Positions 1-9,527 of a DNA stretch of 29,089 nucleotides are shown here, one piece after another; position 1 is the stretch's first letter, and each line of letters opens with the position of its first letter. The translations under genes and the position numbers were made by a program. Origin of the DNA: Euglena gracilis (taxonomy: Eukaryota; Euglenozoa; Euglenophyceae; Euglenales; Euglenaceae); the NCBI GenBank assembly GCA_900893395.1, contig CAAHFI011564488.1, positions 1-29,089 on the forward strand, read 5' to 3'. The notes beneath the pieces are model-generated. The model worked only from the letters and a program-made list of their open reading frames with translations, ran no database searches and was not told where the DNA came from.

Positions 1-377
1 TTTGCAAACCCCTGCAAAAACTCCAGGAACTCAGGCGCCAATCTCTTAAAATTCTGTTCCAAGCGCTTGCAAGCGCTCTCACCAAATCCAACATTTTCCC
101 TTAAAACCAAAGGAAAAATGCATAAAAGGCTTAAAAATATGCTAAATAGACCCAAAATCACCCTTTGGGAATACCTAGCATCACTCAATCTCTCTCCTTT
201 CACAACCAAACCATGGGCGCCCTAGGAGAGGGAATTTTAATGGAAATGTTTAGAAAGCCTTAAAATTAGAGCTAAACCGCCCTTAAAAGGCCTTCTAAAA
301 GGGAAAAACTCCGCCGCCCGGCGGTCGACCTCAAACGGTCGTCACCGCTCACCCATCCCCCTTCACCCGTACCTTCT
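1..377. other. Non-coding AT-rich leader, nothing recognised
   Basis: No coherent reading frame, RNA gene or repeat copy is visible here. The sequence is rich in short A-runs and TTAAAA-like words. It could be flanking host DNA or an unrecognised part of the minus-strand gag-like fragment to its right. Confidence 0.5.
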
Positions 378-1575
378 TTACGTTTCTCCAAGGTTTCTTT
401 CTGAGAACAGTTCTGACCATTTTTCCATTGTGATGAAGTGTCGTATCTTTTTGTGAGGTAATTTCTTCACCTTCCCTTTGTTGCTGTTTTCTTTCCCTTG
501 GTTATGGATGCAAGTGAGAACATCAACTGGTTCAAGGCCAAAGGCCTTGAATGAGGAGAATGTGATGTTCTCCCAAAACGTTTCCCAGAGGATTTCTTGA
601 AAAATCAAAAACGCGGAAGACGTGTCCTCCCTTCCATTGTATCAACCCCAACGATATATGTCACTCTGAAGTCGTGGACCAAAAAAATAATCATATCAAG
701 ATCTTGTGCTTGCTGTTCCAAAGTGGGAAAATAGAAAATCTTGAAGAAAAAGGGCTATCGCCCGAAATCGAGAACGCTAGGCAGTTGTCACCTCCATAGC
801 CTCAATAACAATGACGTTGGCCCCAATGGCCTTGATGATAATTCTGGCCCCCACTGGCCTTCTTGACGTTGGCTCCACTGGAGCTCTTGAAACATTGACA
901 GTTGCCGTTGACTTCTCTTTGATCTGGGACGCCATGCCCATTAAAAACCTTGGGGGACCACTGGAGGCCCATCCTTTGCCCCTGATGGGGTGTGTGATGA
1001 AGAAATGGTTGTGGGGGTGTTGTGGACCTGTCCTGCCCCTGCCAGTGGGCATCTGTTCGTGGAATCGGCCTCCCTTACCTTGGTATTGTTGGCCGCCCTG
1101 GCCTTTGTCCCATCGGCCACCATGGCAATTGCTGTTCTGGCCTCCATGGTCCAGATTGAACAAGGTATTTGTGTAACTGGGAAAAGGGCCTCCACGGCCC
1201 TTGCCGTTGTGGCATGACAGCTTCCTTGCCTTCGGTGTACTTCGGGTTTTTCTGACCACTGTTTTGTCAATGTCTGTGGCTGTCACAGGGTGGATGTTTA
1301 GAAACTTTTTCTGGCTGCGAAGGGACAGCCACGGTTCGCCACGGTTGCACCGTGGCGTCAGGTTCTCCAGCTGTGGGTGCAGCCTGTTCTTGTTGTTCAT
1401 TTACGCTCTTCTTCGTGTTGGCAATTACATTTCTCATTGAAGTCTTGAATATGCCAACAATTTTTGATTTCATATTATCCACTAGTGTCATCTTCCAGGT
1501 ATTGGATTGACTCAACTCTTTGAAATTCAATAGCCAAGTTTCTTGAATTGAAGTTCCTTTCGTCTGGGTTGTCAA
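378..1575 (-). pseudogene. Gag-like, Gly-rich fragment of a retroelement (copy N)
   Basis: Minus-strand frames between about 1575 and 378 look protein-like but are interrupted. A polar, Lys-containing part (1267-1575) comes first. It is followed by a segment with the words NLTPRC and GEPWL (about 1325-1370), then a Gly/Arg-rich stretch (about 1026-1205) with GRGG, HGGR and GKGGR words, as in RGG-type nucleic-acid-binding tails. The stretch around 1250-1410 resembles the plus-strand sequence at 9150-9310, so it belongs to a repeated family. An ORF1/gag role in a DIRS-like element is inferred from the RGG-type tail and the neighbourhood; no capsid fold or zinc knuckle is seen. It is a fossil with a few breaks. 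The final part (378-608) may be a separate fragment. Confidence 0.4.
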
Positions 1576-1627
1576 GGGGCAAATCGAGGTTCAGCCAACC
1601 CCGGCGAAAAAAGGCACCAAGCAGGGA

Positions 1628-1682
1628 CTCCTAACCCAGCGCAAAGGAACAAGCCACACATCGCCGGCGGCGAGAAATGCAT
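1628..1682 (+). repeat. Fragment of the tRNA-like repeat family R
   Basis: The words GGGACTCCTAACCCAGCGCA and CGCCGGCG, with AACAA and CACA spacers, match in the same order and spacing the 3' half of the R copy at 8838-8895. Only about 55 bases are recognisable. It abuts DIRS family A-type sequence at 1683. Confidence 0.55.
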
Positions 1683-1712
1683 GGCCTCACAAGGGCAAAG
1701 TGCGCAGCCGGA
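1683..1712 (+). repeat. Short match to the family A recombinase 3' end
   Basis: The bases around GGCCTCACAAGGGCAAAGTG match the end of the recombinase region of family A at 19190-19215 and 5519-5545. A fragment of a family A 3' end immediately before A1 suggests that two family A copies once lay head to tail here, or that part of this sequence is a terminal repeat of the family. Confidence 0.45.
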
Positions 1713-1798
1713 GATGTCATGACGGCCAGGGTCCTTGGACCACTGTGGCCAGAAGACCCAGAGAATAGAAGTCAGCCCCATCCCTTGGTGGGCAAAAA

Positions 1799-2500
1799 AT
1801 GGGCCATAGGAGCCCAAAATGCTGCAGAATTGGACATCCAAAGCCCACATATCAGGGGCAGTCCCCTAAAGGCACCCAGCCGCCTGTGCACAAATTGGGC
1901 AAAGGCTGGGGAGATGGAATGAAGGCCAATTACACCATTACAGGGGCCATTGGGGCCAGTTTTGCAAGCAAATCCCCTCAGGAAGGGGCAGAAAAGGTCT
2001 TTCAAACCCCCCAATTCATCTTACACAACAGCCCCACTCAGAGGGAGAAGAGGGGGGGCCACGCAGACCACCCAGATTTCCAGCGGGGTTGGAGGCCAAG
2101 AAGAAGTCAAGGCCTGAAAGACCAACAGATGGAACATGGAAAAGGATTTATACATGGACGCCAGCAGGGTGGACTCACGGTGGCCACCAAGAAGCTAAGG
2201 GACATCATACCCAACCAGCAGGGTGGACCCACAGTGGATAACAAGGAGCTAAGAAAGCTGCTGGAGAAATCCCCCGAGGGACCCACAGAGGCCCTCTGCC
2301 AAAAAAAATGGGGAAAAATACACCCACAGTGCCCCTTTCAATGACCCAGCCTCAGGAGGAAAAGGGACCCACAGTGGCCCGTTTGAAGGGAGAAGGCAGG
2401 AACCCCTCCAACTTATGAACCAACAACACTAACAACTGACCCCTCCAACAAAATCATTTCTCATTTCCCGATCATTCTTTCAGGGGGGACCCACAGATTC
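1799..2500 (+). pseudogene. ORF1-like region of DIRS copy A1 with 18-residue repeats
   Basis: A polar, Gln/Gly/Lys-rich frame runs to about 2343 and is followed by related but interrupted sequence. Two adjacent 54-bp repeats at 2162-2215 and 2216-2269 each encode an 18-residue unit beginning QQGG. The word GGACCCACAG, exact or nearly so, recurs six times between 2170 and 2500. Position before the RT suggests the ORF1 (gag-like) slot of a DIRS element. No zinc knuckle or capsid motif is visible, so the function is inferred from position only. Confidence 0.45.
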
Positions 2501-2744
2501 CTCCCTACGGTAGGTGAACCAATCACATCAACAAGGAGAAGACCAGACGGGCCAAACACGGGCATTAAGTCCTATGGTGTGTCTTCCATCAACAAGATCC
2601 TCCAGTGAGGTGAGAAGAGAGGTGGAGAGAGCATGCACGTCCCTCCAGAAAAAAATTCTTTTTCCAAGGACCAAAGCCCTAGGGGACCTACGGGTGCAAT
2701 GTCCAACACCCCCAGCCCAGCCCCCCCAAAATCATATTATCCAG

Positions 2745-3650
2745 AAAATGAATCAATGGAGGAAATAAAGGGAGACACCCCCCTCAATCAAAGGTTGCAA
2801 AAAAAACTTGAAATGGTGGACAAAAAATGCACTCCAACAACGTGTCAACTCATCAGGGATGGCATTCAACCTCCCTGGGTCAGCCCACCAAAAATTTCCA
2901 CCCACCCAAAAATCAGAGCAAATTTGAACCTACCCCAAGCAGAAAAAATACTGCTGGATTACGAAAAATCTGGATCCGTAAAGAGAGTGAGGGATTCAGC
3001 CGCCCAGCACCTTATCTCCTGGTTCCTGATTTCAAAACCAGAGGGGGGGGCAGACAAAATGGAGATTAATAAGCGATTGCAGGGAAATAAATCAAAGGTT
3101 CCAAATTAAACCTTTCAAGATGGACCACATCCAACAGATTCTTCCAGTGTTGGAAAAAGGCCTCTGGGAAGCAAAAATAGACCTCAGGGATGCTTACTTC
3201 CACATCCCAGTGAGCCAGGCCCTGAGGCCCTTTCTAAGACATCAGGTGGGGGGGGAGGCCTGGGAATTCCAGACAGGCTGTTTTGGAATTCAGTAATGAA
3301 GACAATACAAAAGCTGTGGCGGAAACGGGGCATCCAGGTATGCCCCATTTTTTTTACCTGGACGACATTTTTACTGGTGGGCACCAACACAAAACATCTT
3401 GCAAAATCACCTCAAAACAGTGGTCAGGGATTGAATCAAATCAGGATTCAAAATGAATGTGAAAAAATCCACCCTGCAGCCCAACCAAATCGTCAATAAT
3501 CTTGGCTTTCAGCTAACCTTCCAAGAAGGAAAATTACAGGTGGCCCCCCAGAAAAAAAAAGCAAAATATGAGCTGGGAAAAGGGTTAAAAAGGATTACCT
3601 GTCAAAAAGGCAACTGGCTGCCATTTTGGGCAAAATCAGATGAATCCTAA
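2745..3650 (+). pseudogene. Reverse transcriptase of DIRS copy A1 (fossil)
   Basis: The DIRS-type RT is recognised from KIDLRDAYFH at 3174-3203 (the first catalytic Asp region), the following VGGEAWEFQTGCFGIQ stretch, and the palm box YLDD at 3355-3366. Upstream residues around 2750-3080 resemble the thumbless N-terminal part that precedes LIADCRE in the sister family B. The enzyme family copies the element RNA into DNA. The region is spread over several frames with multiple interruptions and is not functional as it stands. RNase H follows directly. Confidence 0.8.
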
Positions 3651-3799
3651 TGGCCCTGCCCTTTCTAAGCACCTTTACAGATATCCTGGCAAATTCTTTT
3701 GTGGAAAATTGCACAGCACCCTGCGACTGAAAACACCCCAATTCTGAAGAAATAAAAGGCAAAAAAAGAGAAATAAAAATTCTGCTGGATACAAGACCC

Positions 3800-4253
3800 T
3801 TTCCCCAAAATGCAAACAGGGAGTTGCACTCAGACAGCAGTACCCACCCCTGGGGGGATGGACATTCGAACAGGCAAAATTGTGCAAGAATTTTGGAGGG
3901 AAAACTCCATTTTGCACATAAATGTCAAAGAATTAAGTGCAGCAACTAGCACAGTTCAAAGCCTCAGCCAGCCACCGGAGACTGCGTGCTTATCCGTGGA
4001 CAATGAAGTAATTTACTATCACTTAACAAAGGGGGGGAAGAAACGACCCCTTCAATTCCATGCTAAGACCCTTCTTCAAATAGTGCGTGGTGCACAACAT
4101 AAACCTGCAAGTAAAGTGGGTCCTCTCAAAGGGATGCCTGGCAGACCCCATAAGCAGGAGGGAAATGGACAGGGAAGATTATTCACTGGACCCCAACTTT
4201 TTCAATGGCTGAGACAGCAGTTCAGAAAACACATCAGCCTAAAAACAGACATT
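3800..4253 (+). pseudogene. RNase H of DIRS copy A1 (fossil)
   Basis: LHSDSSTHPWGD at 3824-3859 is the usual start of a DIRS RNase H fold. INVKELSAA near 3920-3945 supplies the conserved Glu region, and LSVDNEV near 3990-4010 the third acidic position. The final part ends with a QLFQWLRQQF stretch near 4200. RNase H removes the RNA strand of the RNA-DNA hybrid. Most of this domain lies in one open stretch (3810-4253), the best-preserved part of A1. It is followed after about 35 bases by the recombinase region. Confidence 0.8.
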
Positions 4254-4278
4254 TTTTCCTCACAAGGCAACAAAAAAA

Positions 4279-4297
4279 ACTGCCTAACTTGCGGCCA
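4279..4297 (+). other. Apparent empty site for module M in DIRS A1
   Basis: ACTGCC at 4279-4284 is followed after a few bases by GCGGCCAGG. In A3 the same leading sequence (GGCAACAAAAAACTGCC on the minus strand near 13370-13386) runs directly into module M2. In A2 the sequence TGTGGCCAGG (17985-17994) follows directly after module M3. A1 therefore shows what the junction looks like without the module. Confidence 0.6.
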
Positions 4298-5550
4298 GGT
4301 GGCCCAACTGGGAGGCCTCAGCAACAAATGCATTACAATGCCCACTGGACAACATGGAGTATATTTGTGCAACCCCCCAGTCTATAATCCAGAAAATGTC
4401 TCCCCGCATTTTAAATGTTTCCACAGGCCAACGTTTTTATGGTCACCCTCCACTGGGATTCAGCCACATGTTGGCCCCAGTCAATACAAATGAAAGTTCC
4501 AGGGACCCCCTGCCTGAAAATCACCCCCTACGTGGGTATGTTCACCAATTGCAAGGGGGAAAAAATGCCACCCCCCAGGTGGCCCCTCCTTTGCATGGTT
4601 TGCTCAGGCAAATTTTGGAGGGGAAGCAAATACAAAATTCAACCATTACAGATTTCCTGGGAAGATACCCCAGTTTAAAGCGTTATCAAAACGCTTTTAC
4701 ACTTTTAGGGTGTTTTTGGACAGAAAGGGGGGAATCCTCCCTGAAGCCACCACAGACCAAGTGGTTGACGCTTTAATTCAACTCTTCCAAATTTCAAAGG
4801 CCCAAGCATGCAATGCACACGGTGCTATGCTTTTGATCCCTGCTTTTGGTGGCCTAAGGTTCCATGCCATGTTGGCACCTTATAATAGGCTTTGGAACCA
4901 AAACCTGGACAAACATGATGCATTCTGGGATCCCCTCCCAATCCTCCTGTGGCTCGCACAGTCCCTCCTGACCTGTGAAACGTGTACAATGCGTACACAA
5001 CTCATTTTATGTTCACGAATCCTCTGTTTGTACAGATCATCTGACATGGCACGGATCCAGAGAACAACCAGTGTGTTGGGGGTGGGCACCCTACATCAAC
5101 GTCAAACGTAAATGTCAAAGAACTTACAAGTGGGAGAGAGTTTTCCCTATTCCCCAGTGCCCCAAAATCGGTCCCTTTCATTTGATGATGTCTTATGTGC
5201 CAGCAAAACGTTTTGTTGTGAACCCTAGGGGTACCCTTTCAATTACGTTCCAACCCTGTATAAGGCCATTAAGGCAGATACCATTGCTTCTATAACCACA
5301 AATTTTTTGGCCCAGCACGGGGCACCCTCCCAGGTTTGGGGACCCCATTCCACCAGCGGGGCAGGAGATGGTTTAACCAACAAATTGTGCCTTTCTGCCA
5401 AGAAGTTTATGAAATTGGTCAGTGGAGGGAGGTGAAGGCTCTCACAGCCTATTATGAAAACTTGGTGCCCGAGGTGCTTTGGAGAATGCCCAGGCAGCCC
5501 TTTTTTTAGTGCACAGTCTGGCCTCACTATGGCAAAGCGCGGAGCCCGAG
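4290..5550 (+). pseudogene. Tyrosine recombinase of DIRS copy A1 (fossil)
   Basis: The core-binding part (about 4400-4860) aligns with the A2 region at 18000-18550. The catalytic part carries the cognate of the HSTRGAG box of A2 at about 5346, followed by the segment that holds the nucleophile in A2. Tyrosine recombinases join the circular cDNA to the target without a target-site duplication. The region is interrupted several times. It ends with the GGCCTCACTATGGCAAAG segment that also ends A2. Compared with A2 and A3, this copy lacks the 380-bp module M at the RNase H/recombinase junction. Confidence 0.7.
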
Positions 5551-5556
5551 GTGTCT

Positions 5557-5635
5557 CGTTCTCCCTTGAGGCAAGCCGACCAGGGAAGAAGGGACACCGA
5601 GGGCGAAACACAAAGACATTGTATTCCCAACCCCC
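5557..5635 (-). repeat. Inverted partial copy of R repeat (3' half)
   Basis: The reverse complement carries CAATGTCTTTGTG, TTCGCCCTCGGTGTCC, GGTCGGC and TGCCTCAAGGGAG in the same order as 8898-8960. It lies in opposite orientation to the R copy that begins near 5748. With the plus-strand copy at 8885-8975 it forms a pair of inverted repeats flanking about 3.3 kb. Confidence 0.75.
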
Positions 5636-5747
5636 CCACCGGTAAAAGAAAATTTGTCTTCAACCGCCCTCGATCGGAAGTTGGGGGCAGGGGGGTAGGT
5701 GTGGGGGACCCCTCAGGCAAAGAAACAGGGCCATGGTCGCCGCGCCA

Positions 5748-6040
5748 TGTGGGGATCGAGGTGGTCCACGACTCTGGGATATCCCGGAGCGGCACTGGGG
5801 GCTTAGTAGGCTGCCTGGCGGGAGACCGATGAACCACAGGGGGGGGGGATCTCCTTTGTCCCCACCGGCAGTCTGGAGGCATGACGACAGGAGAGGAACC
5901 GGGAGGACGTGGGTTCGAATCCCGGGTCGGAAATTAGCGTCCAGCTCGCGACGGTGAGAGGCACCGGCCCTTCATATGGCATCGGACACGAGCCCTAAAA
6001 CAAAGAGCCCTCATGGTAGCACAGTAGAGTTTGAGCCCTC
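5748..6040 (+). repeat. tRNA-derived SINE-like repeat, copy R3
   Basis: This copy aligns along its length with 8521-8790. It contains a tRNA-type internal promoter: box A-like CAGTCTGGAGG at 5869-5879 and a perfect box B GGTTCGAATCC at 5912-5922, 32 bases apart. It then has the shared CACGAGCC(N)TAAAACAAAGAGCC tail segment at about 5988-6011. In SINEs these boxes recruit RNA polymerase III. No cloverleaf-capable full tRNA is seen, so it is a repeat and not a tRNA gene. Confidence 0.7.
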
Positions 6041-6380
6041 CGGGCTCGCACTATGTGAGCCTGGGGTGCCACTCCCAGATTATGAATTGCAGGAGGAGGA
6101 CGACGACAAAGCAAGCCACAGCCATGACAGCCCCAGCCATTGCGGCTAGCGTCAGCAGCTCCTGGCCATTGCCGGGCATGCCCAGCCGGACCCCCATCAA
6201 CCAGAACCATATGGGTCCGACATGGCATTTCCCAGCAGCCTGGGACTGCTTTCAGGCTTGCCCATCCTGGTCATGCCCGTTTTTGTCAATGACATGACCA
6301 TGCAAGCCATGTGGAAATTTGCCATGCGAGGTAAGATAAAAGAAGAAGAACACGAACCAGTGGAAGAAGAGGAATAATTT
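6025..6380 (+). other. Short acidic frame fragments, unrecognised
   Basis: Two protein-like stretches lie in plus-strand frames: an acidic one near 6070-6130 with a run of Glu and Asp, and one ending at about 6377 in a Glu-rich tail (about 6340-6375). Neither matches a family I know. They may be the amino-terminal part of the coiled-coil coding region that follows, but the stretch between them is not open in one frame. Confidence 0.3.
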
Positions 6381-6604
6381 GCAAGTCACCTCCAGCCCCT
6401 TTTACTGGATGGGAGGCCCTGGTAAAACCCTGGGGATGCCCGGCCGGCCCATGTGCCAGTGAGCCACGTTGGGTCTGGGCATTTCCCAGCCGGAACCGAC
6501 GATTGCCCGCTGGTGCATGCTGGTCCCGGGCGTGATGGGCCCAAGGACATGCCCCAGACGGAACCACCCAATGGCAGCTGCAGGAGCTGCCCCCAGTAGG
6601 GGAA

Positions 6605-7590
6605 ATGGTGGAGGACGATGACCAGACCGCACAGGGGTGGTTGGTTCCAGAACAGAGACCGAAGGGCAGGCACCACCCGCACCCCTCCAGAGGTTGTGGG
6701 AGAAGACTGAGGCTCAGGCCCCTGCCGCGGTGGCTCTGGGGCAGGAGACCCAGAGGTTGGACGGTTGGGTTGGCGACCTGCAAAGTCAGCTCGCAGAAGC
6801 GGGGGCCACCACAGCTGCATCAGTTAGCCGCCAGGAGCATTTTGTGACCTTGCTGTTTCAGCGGGACACTGAAAATTTTCAAGGAGTGGTGGAGCAAATT
6901 GAAAGAACCCAGGATGCGCTAGCGTCCCAGTTTGCGGAAAATTTTTAAAAGTTACAGCAGAAGCAAACAGAAAATTTTGCAGGGTGGATGACAGCCCTCA
7001 GCGAGCTAGTAACCAGCCGGCTGAGCGAAGGCCTCAGGATGGTGGCCCAACTAGCCCAGCAGGTCCAGGGGCTCGAGGCCATCGTCAGCCAGGGTCACCA
7101 GCAAGCTGACGGGCAGGGGTCTAACGAGGCGCTGTCTGGACGGTTGATACTTTTTGAGGAGTTCCTCACCCCTTTCGTACAACGGAGGAGGTTATGGGGA
7201 GCCAGGAGCTGGCCAGCGGGCGGCAGCAGGCCCAGGCTGAGGCTCTGGACCAGAAGTTTAACCAGCCGGCAGGTGAACTGGGGGGAATGCAGAAAAAATG
7301 CAGGGATTGCAATGGCCCTGCTTAATTTTTGAATAGAAACGGACGGCCAGGCCTCAGTCATCGCCGAACAACAAGGGCGTAAGGGAGGAGATAATGGAGC
7401 TAAGGACCAGGGCTGAGGGTCAGTGCCACAGCCTGCAGGAGCTGTGGGCCAAGTTCATCATCCACGAGAAGGTGATCTAGGCCAAAAATGCCCTGCTGAT
7501 GGAGGTGGACTCAAAGATAAAGCGGACACCAAAGGAGAATGCCAAAATTAAAGATCGGCTTTTCGTTTTGGAAAATAAAATAATTTTTTT
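6605..7590 (+). pseudogene. Anonymous coiled-coil protein region, interrupted
   Basis: Between about 6637 and 7590 plus-strand translation shows heptad-like patterns: LDGWVGDLQSQLAEAG (about 6755-6800), LVTSRLSEGLRMVAQLAQQV (about 7003-7062) and a Lys/Glu-rich helix near 7388-7590 that includes KDRLFVLENKIIF. Most of 6637-7330 reads in one frame and the rest in another, with at least two interruptions. A long alpha-helical rod-like protein is therefore likely, but I do not recognise the family. Coiled coils occur in LINE ORF1 proteins, gag-like proteins and many host proteins. It lies between R-repeat copies, so a mobile-element origin is plausible but unproven. Confidence 0.4.
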
Positions 7591-7604
7591 AAAAAAAAAA
7601 TACC
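7574..7604. repeat. T-run/A-run followed by C-run
   Basis: A run of T followed by ten A residues and then CCCCCC marks the end of the coiled-coil frame. It could be a decayed poly(A)-like junction where one inserted piece ends. Confidence 0.4.
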
Positions 7605-7886
7605 CCCCGCCCAGGAGCTACCGCAGCCAGCCAGAGTAACGGGGCCAGAGAGCGATGACCCCCGAGGCCCCGAAGCCAGAGTTCCCCCGACAACCACAGA
7701 CCAGACACAAGCAATGCCGGGGGCCCAGAGAGTGACCGGCTTGGGTGCCCCCACGGACAATATGCCTCCTGGCCCCCAAAACAGCTGCCAGCCCATCCCA
7801 GACTGCTGGGAGGCAAGGGGCCGGTGGCCCTCCAGGGGCTCTCTGCTGGCCCCAGCAGCGGGGCAGCGGACAAAATGGCCCACACA

Positions 7887-7909
7887 CCCGGGGAAGTGGT
7901 ATCCCCGGG
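7887..7909. repeat. Perfect 8-bp inverted repeat (hairpin)
   Basis: CCCGGGGA at 7887-7894 and TCCCCGGG at 7902-7909 are exact complements around a 7-base loop, AGTGGTA. This is a strong GC-rich hairpin of unknown role. Confidence 0.65.
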
Positions 7910-8141
7910 CCTAGCTTCTGTGACTGCAGTTTTTCCCAGTCGGTTTCAGGTTCTGGCCTCCAGAGGTACAAGGTCCTGTCTGCCGAAACATCTGTGTTTT
8001 TTTCCCCTGTTCCCAGTGGTGCTGCCCCAGTGGCTTGTTGCGCCGTTGTGTGAGGCCAGATTTCCAGTGTTTCGCCAGTACTTTTTTGCAACATCCAGTT
8101 TTGTCTCAGCCGTTTTCACTGGGTTCGGTTGGTTCGGTGGC

Positions 8142-8300
8142 CATGTCTTCCAGTGTTGTCCGTGGTTCTTCGGCAGGAGGGAATGCAGCACCCCCAGCCA
8201 GCGGGGGCCCTTCGGAACCTAGGGGCAGCCAGCCCCAGGGTCCCATGGCTGCGGGGGGCAGCCAGCCTCAGGGTCCAGGGCAGTCCAGTCCAAGTCCCCA
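8142..8300 (+). other. Short Ser/Gly/Pro-rich frame cut by an R repeat
   Basis: A frame starting at ATG 8142 encodes a Ser/Gly/Pro/Gln-rich stretch with two GSQPQGP repeats (about 8223-8280). It runs straight into the R repeat that starts near 8285. The low-complexity sequence gives no family. It could be the start of an element or host frame truncated by insertion of the repeat. Confidence 0.3.
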
Positions 8301-8640
8301 CCGGTAGTCTGGGGGCATGACGCTAGCCCAGGATTCCGGAGGTCGTGGGTTCTATTGCCGGGTCGCAAATTGCTGTCAGACTGGGGTGAGACTCGCCGGC
8401 CCTTCCTGGGGCATCGTACACGAGCCGTAAAACAAAGAGCCCAACTGACAGCACAGGGCCCCACGGCGTTCAAAAAGGAGTCCTGAAGAGCGAACTCCGG
8501 TCGCTCCTTAGGAAGGGGAGTGTGGGGATCGCCCTGGATTGGTCCATGACTAGTGGATATCCCGAAGCGGCACTGTGGGCTGAGGACGCTGCCTGGAGGT
8601 AGACCGGTGAACCGCAGGGTGAGGACCCCCTTTGTCCCCC
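8285..8640 (+). repeat. tRNA-derived SINE-like repeat, copy R1 (first of a tandem pair)
   Basis: The tRNA-like head starts with the shared GGTAGTCTGG word and has a decayed box B (8348-8358). The CACGAGCCGTAAAACAAAGAGCC segment lies at about 8419-8441. A middle block (about 8520-8640) follows, which is also found in front of the head in R3 at 5748-5865. The unit repeats at 8641, giving a period of about 356 bases. Confidence 0.7.
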
Positions 8641-9020
8641 CGGTAGTCTGGAGGCATGACGACAGCCGAGGAACCGGGAGGTCGTGGGTTCGATTCCCGG
8701 GTCGGAAATTGGCGTCCGGCTCCGGACGGTGAGAGGCACAGGCAATTCGTAAGGCATCGAACACGAGCCGTCAAACAAAGAGCCAACACTCGGAGACAAT
8801 GCACACATCTCCGGCGAGGCGGAACTAAGCGGGACCTCCTAACCCAGCGCACCAAACAATCACAACTAACCGCCGGCGCGCAAGGCATTGAATCACAATG
8901 TCTTTGTGCTTCGCCCTCGGTGTCCATTCCACACCGGTCGGCGTGCCTCAAGGGAGTACGAATTTGCCCTTCGACACCCAGAAAAAAGGACCTTATCAAT
9001 TTAAAGAAGAAGAAGTCAAT
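8641..9020 (+). repeat. tRNA-derived SINE-like repeat, copy R2 with (AAG)n tail
   Basis: Box A-like TAGTCTGGAGG lies at 8644-8654 and a perfect box B GGTTCGATTCC at 8687-8697, the normal tRNA-type spacing. The head is followed by the shared CACGAGCCGTCAAACAAAGAGCC segment, a GC-rich body (about 8800-8985) and a simple (AAG)4 tail at 9003-9015. Head, body and simple-repeat tail is the layout of a tRNA-derived SINE. Parts of the body recur at 1628-1682 and, inverted, at 5557-5635. Whether its 3' end matches a partner LINE cannot be judged from this window. Confidence 0.7.
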
Positions 9021-9140
9021 CAATCGAATAAAATTATCCAGAATAAGACACTTGTGCAGAACCTCAAAATATAAAGTGTTGAAGTACCTGAAAGGTTTTA
9101 ATGACAGATGCAGTTTCAGAACGAGAAGCACTGGAGAACT

Positions 9141-9320
9141 TCATGAGGGTGCAGTAGAAGCAGCCGGTAACCTGACGGCGACGGTCGACTGTGGCGAACC
9201 GTGGCTACCCCTTCCACAAACGAAATTTCCCCAAAAGAAACTTCCAGCCCCCAAACCCCCCAAAGTGACGGCCACGGACTCTGGCAGACAGTGGTCAGAG
9301 TCTATCTGTACATAGCTTCC
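9141..9320 (+). pseudogene. Gag-like fragment related to the 1.3-kb fragment
   Basis: The frame near 9150-9310 contains CGEPWLPL, FPQKK and KVTATDSG words. These match in order the minus-strand words RGEPWLSL and PVTATDID at 1270-1370. The two loci are therefore copies of one repeated coding segment in opposite orientation. A third, much weaker resemblance (AFPQKK) lies on the minus strand near 19330. The wider open frame that covers 8656-9315 runs through the SINE-like repeat and is not meaningful as a gene. Confidence 0.45.
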
Positions 9321-9527
9321 CTCCCTCTGAACAAACAAATCGAGTACGCTGCGCCCCTGGTCGGTTGATTCGGTTCGCTCCACCAACGGACCATTCCAGC
9401 TACGCACACTCTAGGGGTGGGGTCCTGCTTCATTTGCCGGCTTGTTGTGTGATTGTTTTTTTGTGGGGCCTTACTACTGCTTTTGTTGCCGGAGTTGGCG
9501 GATCATGGTCGTCCTTCGAACGACAGA

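Larger units (their letters stand above)
1719..5550 (+). mobile_element. DIRS-like tyrosine-recombinase retroelement, copy A1 (fossil)
   Basis: Reading left to right there is an ORF1-like region with internal repeats (about 1719-2500), a reverse transcriptase (about 2745-3650), RNase H (about 3800-4250) and a tyrosine recombinase (about 4290-5550). This gene content is typical of DIRS-like elements, which integrate with a tyrosine recombinase and make no target-site duplication. The copy is heavily decayed, with well over ten interruptions across frames, and looks old. Its 3' half aligns closely, with scattered differences, to copy A2 at 17982-19250 and to A3 at 13367-14058. Neither end is sharply defined. 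The right end runs into an inverted R-repeat fragment at 5557, the left into an R fragment and a family A 3'-end remnant. Confidence 0.8.

Noticed and set aside
8680-8705. Possible tRNA gene around the box B match
   Set aside because: Boxes A and B are present, but the surrounding sequence forms no complete cloverleaf and the unit recurs as a longer interspersed repeat, so it is a SINE-like element.
8656-9315. Long plus-strand open frame of about 219 codons
   Set aside because: It runs through the tRNA-like SINE repeat and its (AAG)n tail into a gag-like fragment; the first two thirds are repeat DNA and not protein-like.
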